Assembly: GCA_910588015.1 (NCBI GenBank)
Contig: CAJUOK010000026.1
Coordinates: 1 to 21,459 of the forward strand
From: an uncultured Christensenellaceae bacterium
GTDB lineage: Bacteria > Bacillota > Clostridia > Christensenellales > UBA3700
Length of the DNA stretch: 21,459 bases
Direction: 5' to 3'
Of this stretch, positions 14,276 to 21,124 are shown piece after piece (the first letter of the stretch is position 1; each line of letters opens with the position of its first letter). Under the pieces are notes generated by a model that had not been told where the DNA came from, did not search any database, and saw only the letters and a list, made by a program, of their open reading frames with translations. Made by a program: the position numbers and the translations under genes.

Positions 14276-16180
14276 TTAGAGTTTTAAGTTCTCGTTTTCT
14301 ATTAATTTTGTTAAAATTTTAACACTATTTTCAGCTTTTTCCATATTTTTACATTCCACCATAACTCTTAGCTTATTTTCAGTACCCGACGGTCGCAGTA
14401 TGACTCTTCCTTCGCCAAGAAGACTTTTTTCAACTTCTTTTACTTTATCGACAATTGCAGGAATCTTTGCTATTTCTTTATCTTTCACATCAACCGAACT
14501 TATGATTTGCGGATAAAGTTGAACCTCTGCAAGTTGAGAGAGCGGCTTTTTCAAACTTTTTGCTATCTTTGCCACGATTACCGCCGTCTGTATGCCGTCG
14601 CCTGTAGAACTTTCGTTGAGCATCAACGTATGTCCCGAGCCTTCTCCGCCCAATATTCCGCCGTCGGCAATTAATCTGCGCAAAATGTATTTATCGCCCA
14701 CGTCCTCTCTGACGAAATCGGCGCCAAATTCATTGACAGCATTTTCTATCCCCATATTTGTCATAGTCGTTCCCACGACAACGTTATTTTTTAATATACC
14801 TTTATCTTTAAAATACTTTCCTATGATATAAACGTTTTTATCGCCGTCAACAATATTACCGTTTTCGTCCAAAGCTATCAGTCTATCGGAATCGCCGTCA
14901 AAAGAAAACGTCATATCGTAATCTTTGGCAGTTTCGCATAACAAATGCGCATTGACTGCGCCGCAATCAGCGTTGATGGATATTCCGTCGTCTTGAGTAT
15001 TAATCGCCGTTACGTCTGCGCCCAATCGCTTGAATACCTGCGGAGCAATTTTACCTGCCGCTCCGTTGGAACAGTCGAGCAATATTTTAGTTCCCGATAA
15101 ATCAACGCCTTTTGCCGCCAAAAAATCGATATATTCGCGTTCTGCCTGTTCGTACTTTATACGCTCTCCCTTTTCCCTAATACAGCTGTCTTTTCCTATA
15201 TGAGACTCTATAAGTTTTTCAAGATTTTTATCAATCTTATACCCATGCGAATCAAAAACTTTAATACCGTTATATTGAGGCGGATTGTGAGACGCGCTTA
15301 TGACAATTCCGAAATCGCAACCGTGCTTTTTCGTCAGATAAGCCACGCCTGCCGTCGGCATTATTCCTACGTCCATAGCGTTGCCGCCCGCCGTAACGAG
15401 TCCTTCGATAAAAGAAGCGGATAGGTCTACTCCCGAACTTCTCGTATCCCTGCCTATTAAGACTTTGGCGTTTTCCTTGATACGTCCCAAAGCATTGCCA
15501 ACTTCAAAAGCTATTTTTTCGCTCAACTCTTCGTATGCCAATCCGCGCATACCGTCGGTACCGAATCTCATCTTGTTTCTTTTGTCCTTCCTTGCCCCTT
15601 TTACAATTTGCCTTGACCTGCCGATTACAAAGCTGTCGCTAGGCGTTTCTTCCGTTACGGTAGTTCCCGCCGCTATATAGCTCCCTTCTCTCAACGTGAC
15701 GGGCGCAATGATATTGCAATTCGAACCGATGAAACAGTCGTCTTCCACCGTCGTGCGGTGTTTTGTCTTTCCGTCGTAATTGACGAATATCACTCCGCAA
15801 CCTATGTTGCAACGTTCTCCGACCGTCGCGTCGCCGATATACGCCAGGTGCGACGCCTTGGTGTAATCTCCGACCGATGAATTTTTTATCTCGACAAAGT
15901 CTCCGATTCTGCAATGGTTTCCCACGCTTGCGCCCTTGCGAAGATACGCGTACGGTCCCACCGTCGTGGTATCTCCCACTCTCGCTTCTTCCATAACGCT
16001 TGCCGTTACGGTACATCCCGCTCCTATCACGCTATCTGTAAGTATGCAATTGGGCATTATTTTGCAACCTTTGCCTATCACCGTATTGCCTATGATATGA
16101 TTGTTTGGATATATTATCACGTCTTCGGCGATTTTAGCGCTAGGTGAAATATAAGTGCTTTGCTTATCTATAATTATCAT
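14276..16180 (-). CDS. fusion of GlmU acetyltransferase domain and GlmM phosphoglucosamine mutase
   Basis: A 634-residue single frame. Residues 1 to about 200 form a left-handed beta-helix of hexapeptide repeats matching the GlmU C-terminal acetyltransferase. Known active-site positions of E. coli GlmU are retained: R81, K99, H111 (catalytic base, in ASHLAYIGD), Y114, N134-Y135 (NYDG), S153, A171 and R188. Residues 204-634 are a full GlmM: MRFGTDGMRG at 204-213, the phosphoserine nucleophile S297 in ISASHNP, metal-binding DGDSDR at 428-433, GGEGSGH at 511-517 and RPSGTE at 596-601. GlmM makes glucosamine-1-P, which the first half would acetylate using acetyl-CoA. The uridylyltransferase half of GlmU is missing and must come from elsewhere. 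GGAGG precedes the ATG. Fusions carrying nucleotidyltransferase, hexapeptide and mutase domains are known; this one lacks the first. Confidence 0.9.
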   Translation of the reverse strand: MIIIDKQSTYISPSAKIAEDVIIYPNNHIIGNTVIGKGCKIMPNCILTDSVIGAGCTVTASVMEEARVGDTTTVGPYAYLRKGASVGNHCRIGDFVEIKNSSVGDYTKASHLAYIGDATVGERCNIGCGVIFVNYDGKTKHRTTVEDDCFIGSNCNIIAPVTLREGSYIAAGTTVTEETPSDSFVIGRSRQIVKGARKDKRNKMRFGTDGMRGLAYEELSEKIAFEVGNALGRIKENAKVLIGRDTRSSGVDLSASFIEGLVTAGGNAMDVGIMPTAGVAYLTKKHGCDFGIVISASHNPPQYNGIKVFDSHGYKIDKNLEKLIESHIGKDSCIREKGERIKYEQAEREYIDFLAAKGVDLSGTKILLDCSNGAAGKIAPQVFKRLGADVTAINTQDDGISINADCGAVNAHLLCETAKDYDMTFSFDGDSDRLIALDENGNIVDGDKNVYIIGKYFKDKGILKNNVVVGTTMTNMGIENAVNEFGADFVREDVGDKYILRRLIADGGILGGEGSGHTLMLNESSTGDGIQTAVIVAKIAKSLKKPLSQLAEVQLYPQIISSVDVKDKEIAKIPAIVDKVKEVEKSLLGEGRVILRPSGTENKLRVMVECKNMEKAENSVKILTKLIENENLKL

Positions 16181-16218
16181 TATTGCCTCCGTAATTAAAT
16201 AGGATATATATAATTATG

Positions 16219-16265
16219 AAAAAAATATTAACGCGCGTTACTTAAATCATATACGCGCGTTAATA
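16219..16265 (-). terminator. rho-independent terminator of the DAHP synthase operon
   Basis: A perfect 13-bp stem, TATTAACGCGCGT (16226-16238) with 16253-16265, has a 14-base loop and is followed leftward by seven T. It lies 20 bases after the flavin-reductase stop. The first arm continues into TAACGCGCGTTA (16229-16240), itself a 12-base palindrome. Confidence 0.88.
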
Positions 16266-16285
16266 ATATCATAATAAAAATATCT

Positions 16286-16780
16286 TTAATTTACGTATAC
16301 CTTAAGAATCTCGGCTATGTATACAGCGTGAAAATCCTTTTCGGTATAATTCTTGCCAACAATATCTTTTTGCATAAATCCGTCTTCTGACAATTCGTCT
16401 TTATAAAGTTTTTTACATATAAAAGTCATACTCGCCTGCTCGAATAAAGGCGCGCGTTCCTGCAACGCGGTGAGATTGCATTTGGCGATTTTATCTTCGT
16501 CTCTGCCTGAAGTCCTTCCCATATACGTGAGCATATCTCTGTATTTAGCGTCGAAAAAGCTCAAAGAAAAATACTCGCTCGCGTCAACGAACTCCTTAGT
16601 ATATCTTTGAGGTCTAATGAATACGAAAACTACGTTTTTATTCCAAAGGTACCCCATTCCGCCCCAGGACGCAGTCATCACATTAGATTTTTCGCAGTTT
16701 GTCGCGCCTACCAACATCCATTCTTCGGAAATAGCCTTTAATACGTTTTTATCGATTTCGCTTACTTTAATCTCTTTCAT
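16286..16780 (-). CDS. flavin reductase-like, FMN-binding split-barrel protein
   Basis: A 164-residue protein of the flavin-reductase-like family. TASWGG is at 36-41, the beta-strand VVFVFIRPQRYT at about 50-61 contacts flavin in relatives, and FSLSFF is at 71-76. Relatives bind FMN and act as NAD(P)H:flavin reductases or as flavoproteins of unknown partner. ATG 16780 follows GAGGT. A TTG five codons upstream is less likely. It starts 18 bases after the DAHP synthase stop, so the two are co-transcribed. A link to aromatic synthesis (for example supplying reduced flavin, which chorismate synthase needs) is only an inference. Confidence 0.82.
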   Translation of the reverse strand: MKEIKVSEIDKNVLKAISEEWMLVGATNCEKSNVMTASWGGMGYLWNKNVVFVFIRPQRYTKEFVDASEYFSLSFFDAKYRDMLTYMGRTSGRDEDKIAKCNLTALQERAPLFEQASMTFICKKLYKDELSEDGFMQKDIVGKNYTEKDFHAVYIAEILKVYVN

Positions 16781-16798
16781 TTTTACCTCGCGCAATTA

Positions 16799-17827
16799 TC
16801 ACAGTCTGTCTGCTATGTCGCAAATAAGACGCTCGCTCTTCTCCCATCCGAGACAGGAATCCGTCACAGATTTTCCGTATACGTTTTCCGTTATTTTTTG
16901 ACTGCCGTCTTCGATATACGATTCTATCAACATACCTTTTACAATATTTTTAATATCTACGCTATAGTGCATATTGTTGACCACTTCGTGCGCAATTCTA
17001 ATTTGTTCTATATAATTTTTGCCCGAATTGGAATGGTTGGTATCTATAATAATAGCGGGATTTTTCAAGCCTTGCGCTTTATACATCTCGCTGAACTTGA
17101 CTATATCTTCATAATGATAATTTTGATGATTATTGCCGTATACGTCTACGCTTCCTCTCAAAATTGCGTGAGCGTAATCGTTGCCCTTCGTCTTGACTTG
17201 ATAATCGAGATATTTGAATTCGTTGGGGATTTGCGCGGCGTAAATAGAATTGAGCGTAACGCTCATACTGCCGTTCATAGGGTTTTTTACACCCACGGGC
17301 ACGTCTACTCCGCTTGCTACCAATCTATGCTGTTGATTTTCTGAAGACCTTGCGCCTATTGCTACGTAAGTAAGCAAATCGTCAAGATAATGATAATTTT
17401 CCGGATATAACATCTCGTCGGCTGCGCTCATACCGCTTTCACTAATTGCCTTGATATGCATATCTCTTATTGCCAAAATACCCGCTAATATATCCGTGAC
17501 GTTCTTATGAGGGTCGGGATTGTGCAAAATGCCTTTGTATCCCTCTCCTCTTGTACGCGGTTTGTTGGTATAAATTCTCGGAACAATAAATATTTTGTCC
17601 TTAACTTTTTCAGCAACTTTGGCAAGTCTCGCAACGTAATCGCATACGGCGTCTTGATTATCCGCGGAACAGGGACCTATGATAAGCATCATTCTCTTAT
17701 CTTTGCCGGATATTATATCTCTTGCAATTTGGTCTCTATCGTCCTTTATATTTTGACATTCCGCAGAAAGCCGCGTCATATCCTTGACTTCTTCTTCGCT
17801 CAATATCTTCTTTATCTTTTCAAACAT
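16799..17827 (-). CDS. aroF: 3-deoxy-7-phosphoheptulonate (DAHP) synthase, class I
   Basis: A 342-residue DAHP synthase, which condenses phosphoenolpyruvate with erythrose-4-phosphate in the first shikimate-pathway step. GPCS, with the metal-binding cysteine C53, is at 51-54. KPRTRGEGYKG is at 89-99, GARSSENQQHR at 158-168, VGVKNPMNGS with the active lysine at about 179-187, and DTNHSNSGK at 262-270. It matches the AroFGH-type rather than the short AroA(G)-type family, but which isozyme and which feedback inhibitor apply cannot be read from the sequence, so the symbol is generic. ATG 17827 is preferred over 17842 because AGAGGA precedes it. A near-consensus promoter lies upstream. Confidence 0.92.
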   Translation of the reverse strand: MFEKIKKILSEEEVKDMTRLSAECQNIKDDRDQIARDIISGKDKRMMLIIGPCSADNQDAVCDYVARLAKVAEKVKDKIFIVPRIYTNKPRTRGEGYKGILHNPDPHKNVTDILAGILAIRDMHIKAISESGMSAADEMLYPENYHYLDDLLTYVAIGARSSENQQHRLVASGVDVPVGVKNPMNGSMSVTLNSIYAAQIPNEFKYLDYQVKTKGNDYAHAILRGSVDVYGNNHQNYHYEDIVKFSEMYKAQGLKNPAIIIDTNHSNSGKNYIEQIRIAHEVVNNMHYSVDIKNIVKGMLIESYIEDGSQKITENVYGKSVTDSCLGWEKSERLICDIADRL

Positions 17828-17857
17828 ATCGTCCTCTAGCATTAACTATAATAATAT

Positions 17858-17886
17858 ATTTTAGTACAAAGCAGATATTATGTCAA
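17858..17886 (-). promoter_or_regulatory. promoter of the DAHP synthase operon
   Basis: On the minus strand a perfect TTGACA (17881-17886) and TAAAAT (17858-17863) are separated by 17 bases. The leader is only about 24 bases, too short for a T-box or attenuator. Confidence 0.85.
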
Positions 17887-17911
17887 CAATCTTCAGCCGC
17901 CCAATCGCGTA

Positions 17912-18109
17912 CTATTCGACTTCGTAACCTTGCTCCGTTATAACGTCTTTAATTGTTTGCAACTCGACTTTTTGAGCGTCGAATTCCACGTTGACGATAC
18001 CGTCGTCGTGATTTGCCTGAACAAAAAATACTCCGTCTATTGCGCCTACGGCTTTGTTTACTCTGCTTTCGCAGTGCGCGCACATCATTCCGTTTACTTT
18101 AATTTGCAT
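17912..18109 (-). CDS. embedded in-frame CopZ-like metallochaperone start
   Basis: Inside copA, AAAGGAGAG (18112-18120) lies seven bases before an in-frame ATG (18109). Translation from there gives 65 residues, MQIKVNGMMCAHCESRV to the copA stop. This is a complete HMA fold of the size of free CopZ, with C10 and C13. The codons for E-R-R-D double as the ribosome binding site. CopZ-type proteins deliver Cu(I) to CopA. Two readings are possible: a real second product, or a relic of a former copA-copZ gene pair whose stop was lost. Production has not been shown. Confidence 0.5.
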   Translation of the reverse strand: MQIKVNGMMCAHCESRVNKAVGAIDGVFFVQANHDDGIVNVEFDAQKVELQTIKDVITEQGYEVE

Positions 18110-20425
18110 ATTATCTCTCCTTTCTTCCAACTCTTTTTGAGAATTGATTGTTTGCTCTTGAATTTGTATCGGCAATTCAATTTCGCTATCGTTTTGTATC
18201 TGCATAGCGCAGGTTTCGCCATTGCCGCAACTCATATTTTTTTCTTTTCCGAATTTAAACAGATTTAGTCTCAAAGCGTTTGCCACAACGGAAACTGACG
18301 ACAAACTCATCGCCAATCCTCCCAACATAGGACTCATAGTATAACCGTTCAGAGGATAAAGTATTCCGCACGCAACGGGAATTCCTATTACGTTGTAAAT
18401 AAACGCCCAAAACAGATTTTGCTTTATATTTCTCATCGTTGCTCTAGCCAATCTAACGGCTCTGACAACTCCCAAAACGCTGCCGCCGACTATTACGACC
18501 TGACCGCTTTCTACCGCCACGTCGCTTCCTCCGCCCATAGCTATTCCGACGTTTGCTTTTGCTAGCGCGGGAGCGTCGTTTATTCCGTCGCCTATCATAG
18601 CAACTTTTGCTCCTTGGGAAATAAGCCCGTCGATAACCTCGCCTTTTTGCTCGGGCAATACGTCTGCTATTACCTCATCTATACCTGCGCTCTTTGCTAT
18701 ATATTGCGCGGAATTTTTATTATCGCCGCTCAATAATATAACTCTCAGTCCCAACTTCTTGAGTTCGTCGACAGCCTCTTTGCCGTCGTCTTTTAGCACG
18801 TCGGAAATACCCAACACGCCCGCGGCTTTTTCTTCGATAGCGACAACGACTATGCTTTTGCCGTCTTTTGAAAATCTTTCCGCGGCGTCTTCTATATCTT
18901 TGACGTCTATTCCGTTTTTAATCATAAGCGCCATATTTCCGCACAGTATTCTTTTACCTTCAACTATACCTTCCAAACCGTAACCCGACAGCACTTTGAC
19001 GTCGGCAGTCAACTCATTGGGAGCTATGGCGTTGACAATTGCCTTTGCGATAGGATGCTCGCTAACGCTTTCCACTGCTCTTACGTATCGCAGTATCTGA
19101 TTTTCATCGCCCAAAATATATTTATCCGTCAAAGTCGGACTTCCTTTGGTTATTGTGCCTGTTTTGTCGAATACAACGGTATCTATTCCGCCCAATCGCT
19201 CGAGACTTTCGGCATTCTTAAAGAGTATTCCGCCGTTGGCGCCTCTTCCTATACCAGTAATAATTGCCGTAGGCGTAGCCAATCCCAATGCGCACGGACA
19301 AGCTATCACCAAAACGCTGACGAATATTTTTATTGACATTGCAAAGCCGTTGGTCGCCCACCATATTATCCCCGCTATTATTGCTATACTCATTACTATC
19401 GGCACGAAAACTCCTGAAACTTTGTCGGCTATTCGGGCAATGGGAGCTTTTGAATTTTGGGCTTCTTCCACAAGTTTTATTATTTTAGAAAGCTTTGTCG
19501 CTTCGCCGACTCCGTCTGCAGTAAATTCCAAAATTCCGTTGCCGTTGACTGTGCCGCCGAATACTCTGTCTCCCACTCCTTTGTCAACCGGCAAGCTCTC
19601 GCCGGTGAGCATACTTTCATTGACGTTGCTCGTCCCTTCCGAAATAATACCGTCGCAACAAAAACTTTCGCCTGCCTTTACAAGCACCGTATCGCCTTCT
19701 TTAACTTCGCTGCTCTGTACCTGTATCCATTCTCCGTCTCTTTTGACGGTAGCATACGCGGGAGTCAAAAGCGTAAGCCGACGGATAGCGTCGCCGGTTT
19801 TCTTCAACGACTTGCCTTCCAAAAATTTGCCGAGAGATATTATTGCGATAATGACGGCGACGCTCTCAAAATACAGAGCGTGCACTTTGTGAAAATCGCC
19901 TAAACATATCAAAACAAAATTTACAAAACTATAAACAAAAGCCGTTGTCGTGCTCACTGCGACAAGACTGTCCATATTAGGTTTTGCTTTGATGAGATTT
20001 TTGAATCCGCGTATATAGAACGGCAAACCCATAACGATTACCGGTACGCAAAGTATAAGCTGTATTACAGTAAACACTATCGGCGACTCTTCTGCCGAAA
20101 TAGCAGAAGGATACTTAACTCCGAGCATTCCCAACATTGCAAAAGCCAACAGCAAAAAAGATAAAATCAACATAGCCGCAAGCACGCCTATACGCTCGCC
20201 CTTTTGAGGAGCAGATATTGCTACGGCTTTATATCCCGCTTTATCCACAACAGTAAAAATTTTTTGCTCATCAGTTTTGGATTCGTCATATTCTACCAAT
20301 GCGACTCCACTGGCAAAATTGACGTTACACGATATAACGCCCTCTAACTTACCTATAGCTTTTTGACAGGTATTGGAACAAACAGCGCACGTCATCCCCT
20401 GTATATTAAACTTGATTTTTTTCAT
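17912..20425 (-). CDS. copA: copper-exporting P1B-type ATPase with N- and C-terminal metal-binding domains
   Basis: An 837-residue Cu(I) exporter of the plasma membrane. The N-terminal HMA domain (1 to about 70) has GMTCAVC, with C13 and C16. Membrane helices flank the actuator domain (MLTGES at 272-277). The CPC motif is at 376-378, the phosphorylated D420 is in DKTGT, SEHP is at 455-458 and GDGINDAP at 612-619. The Cu(I)-specific YN (677-678) and MSLSS (706-710) lie in the last two helices. After a hydrophilic linker with a C733/C739 pair comes a second HMA domain (773-837) with C782 and C785 in MMCAHC. Copper specificity follows from CPC, YN and MxxSS. A ribosome binding site and ATG inside the gene could produce that last domain alone. 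The start ATG has a weak AAGG upstream. Confidence 0.95.
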   Translation of the reverse strand: MKKIKFNIQGMTCAVCSNTCQKAIGKLEGVISCNVNFASGVALVEYDESKTDEQKIFTVVDKAGYKAVAISAPQKGERIGVLAAMLILSFLLLAFAMLGMLGVKYPSAISAEESPIVFTVIQLILCVPVIVMGLPFYIRGFKNLIKAKPNMDSLVAVSTTTAFVYSFVNFVLICLGDFHKVHALYFESVAVIIAIISLGKFLEGKSLKKTGDAIRRLTLLTPAYATVKRDGEWIQVQSSEVKEGDTVLVKAGESFCCDGIISEGTSNVNESMLTGESLPVDKGVGDRVFGGTVNGNGILEFTADGVGEATKLSKIIKLVEEAQNSKAPIARIADKVSGVFVPIVMSIAIIAGIIWWATNGFAMSIKIFVSVLVIACPCALGLATPTAIITGIGRGANGGILFKNAESLERLGGIDTVVFDKTGTITKGSPTLTDKYILGDENQILRYVRAVESVSEHPIAKAIVNAIAPNELTADVKVLSGYGLEGIVEGKRILCGNMALMIKNGIDVKDIEDAAERFSKDGKSIVVVAIEEKAAGVLGISDVLKDDGKEAVDELKKLGLRVILLSGDNKNSAQYIAKSAGIDEVIADVLPEQKGEVIDGLISQGAKVAMIGDGINDAPALAKANVGIAMGGGSDVAVESGQVVIVGGSVLGVVRAVRLARATMRNIKQNLFWAFIYNVIGIPVACGILYPLNGYTMSPMLGGLAMSLSSVSVVANALRLNLFKFGKEKNMSCGNGETCAMQIQNDSEIELPIQIQEQTINSQKELEERRDNMQIKVNGMMCAHCESRVNKAVGAIDGVFFVQANHDDGIVNVEFDAQKVELQTIKDVITEQGYEVE

Positions 20426-20473
20426 AATCTTTATCGCCTTATTTAATTCCCAGTAATTTACTAGGTTTTCTAT

Positions 20474-20503
20474 ATATTACACTACCGTATATTACCTTGT
20501 CAA
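20474..20503 (-). promoter_or_regulatory. promoter of copA with a repeated octamer
   Basis: On the minus strand TTGACA (20498-20503) and TAATAT (20474-20479) are separated by 18 bases, with TG just before the -10. The octamer GTAATATA occurs twice in the same direction (20473-20480, overlapping the -10, and 20488-20495, in the spacer), a possible regulator site. No match to the CsoR, CopY or CueR operators that I recall. The rest of the gap to 20425 shows nothing notable. Confidence 0.65.
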
Positions 20504-20580
20504 TAATTTTTGCCTAATTTAAAAATATTATGCTTTAACAAGGAAGTCGATATTTCTTGTACATTTTTTATTGCATACCA

Positions 20581-20607
20581 CTCTCAATTTCGGTCTAGGT
20601 TACGGGA
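20581..20607. repeat. degenerate copy of the intergenic palindromic repeat
   Basis: CTCTCAATTTCGGTCTAGGT and the following TACGGGATG resemble the right half of unit A (CTCTCCACTTCGGTCGAGGT, 20840-20859), with several changes. It is a single half-element, probably decayed. Confidence 0.4.
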
Positions 20608-20622
20608 TGTGCGTATCAACCT

Positions 20623-20663
20623 AAAAAAATATGGAATTGCTTTGTTCCCAAAGTAATTCCATA
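20623..20663 (-). terminator. rho-independent terminator
   Basis: A 15-bp stem with one wobble pair (20630-20644 with 20649-20663) has a 4-base loop and is followed leftward by seven T (20623-20629). It is the first terminator met by transcription leaving the gene at the right edge, and it protects the copA promoter from read-through. Confidence 0.85.
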
Positions 20664-20732
20664 ACTAAAATTAAACTTTTACTTACCGAACAAACGAAAA
20701 TGTTGCCTTGCTTCATTTGGTCGGTACTTCTT
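20623..20732 (-). ncRNA. candidate structured intergenic RNA
   Basis: A minus-strand extended -10 (TGATACAAT; TACAAT at 20739-20744) could start a transcript near 20732. It would contain a 15-bp near-perfect hairpin (20684-20698 with 20712-20726: 13 Watson-Crick pairs, one G-U, one mismatch; 13-base loop) and end at a strong terminator hairpin (20623-20663). The region has no coding frame. There is no convincing -35, so it may instead be the 3' untranslated region of the gene at the right edge. Confidence 0.3.
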
Positions 20733-20779
20733 ATTTATATTGTATCAAATTATGTCATTGACGTACCAGTATAAAACTC

Positions 20780-20863
20780 GTCATTTCGACCAAGCGTAGC
20801 GCGTGGAGAAATCTAATCCGTTTTATATATTGATGAGACCTCTCCACTTCGGTCGAGGTGACA
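20780..20863. repeat. palindromic repeat unit A
   Basis: An 84-base unit of two imperfect hairpins: GTCATTTCGAC...GAGAAATCT (20780-20814) and ATGAGACCTC...GAGGTGACA (20833-20863). The outer ends are imperfect inverted repeats. It is an inverted copy of unit C. Similar GTCATTTCGA...GAGAAATCT palindromes occur between genes in many bacterial genomes as far as I recall; their function is not known. Confidence 0.8.
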
Positions 20864-20894
20864 GAAAACTACGCTAGAAACGACTTATTGATTT

Positions 20895-20970
20895 TGTCAT
20901 TTTGAGCGTAGTCGAGAAATCTAATCTGATTAAGATATTTCGACTCCACCGCTTTGCGCTCAATATGACA
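20895..20970. repeat. palindromic repeat unit B
   Basis: A related 76-base unit, TGTCATTTTGAGCG...CGCTCAATATGACA. Its two halves are inverted copies of the left half of unit A (GAGAAATCTAATC is shared with unit A at 20913-20925). The whole unit is self-complementary at both ends with one mismatch in 13. Confidence 0.75.
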
Positions 20971-21003
20971 TAAATGATACTGCTAACCCAATTATTATCA
21001 ATA

Positions 21004-21088
21004 TGTCACCTCGACCGCAGTGGAGAGGTCTCATCCAGTTCATATTGTTTAGATTTCTCCATTACGCTATGCTCCAGTCGAAATGACA
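21004..21088. repeat. palindromic repeat unit C (inverted copy of A)
   Basis: The reverse complement of this unit aligns over its full length with unit A without gaps. The 31 bases at 21004-21034 match the reverse complement of 20833-20863 with one change. The central spacer is more diverged than the hairpin arms. Confidence 0.8.
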
Positions 21089-21124
21089 TATTATTTATAT
21101 TTGTTGTGACAAGACAAGATTTAT

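Noticed and set aside
14276..16180. Ordinary full-length GlmU
   Set aside because: There is no N-terminal nucleotidyltransferase domain, and the C-terminal two thirds is plainly a hexosamine mutase.
20538..20566. Rightward terminator-like hairpin (ACAAGGAA with TTTCTTGT, then a T-run)
   Set aside because: The stem is only 8 bp with a wobble, and no rightward gene exists that it could end.
20780..21088. CRISPR array
   Set aside because: The repeats are inverted pairs of differing length with no regular spacers, and no cas genes are present.
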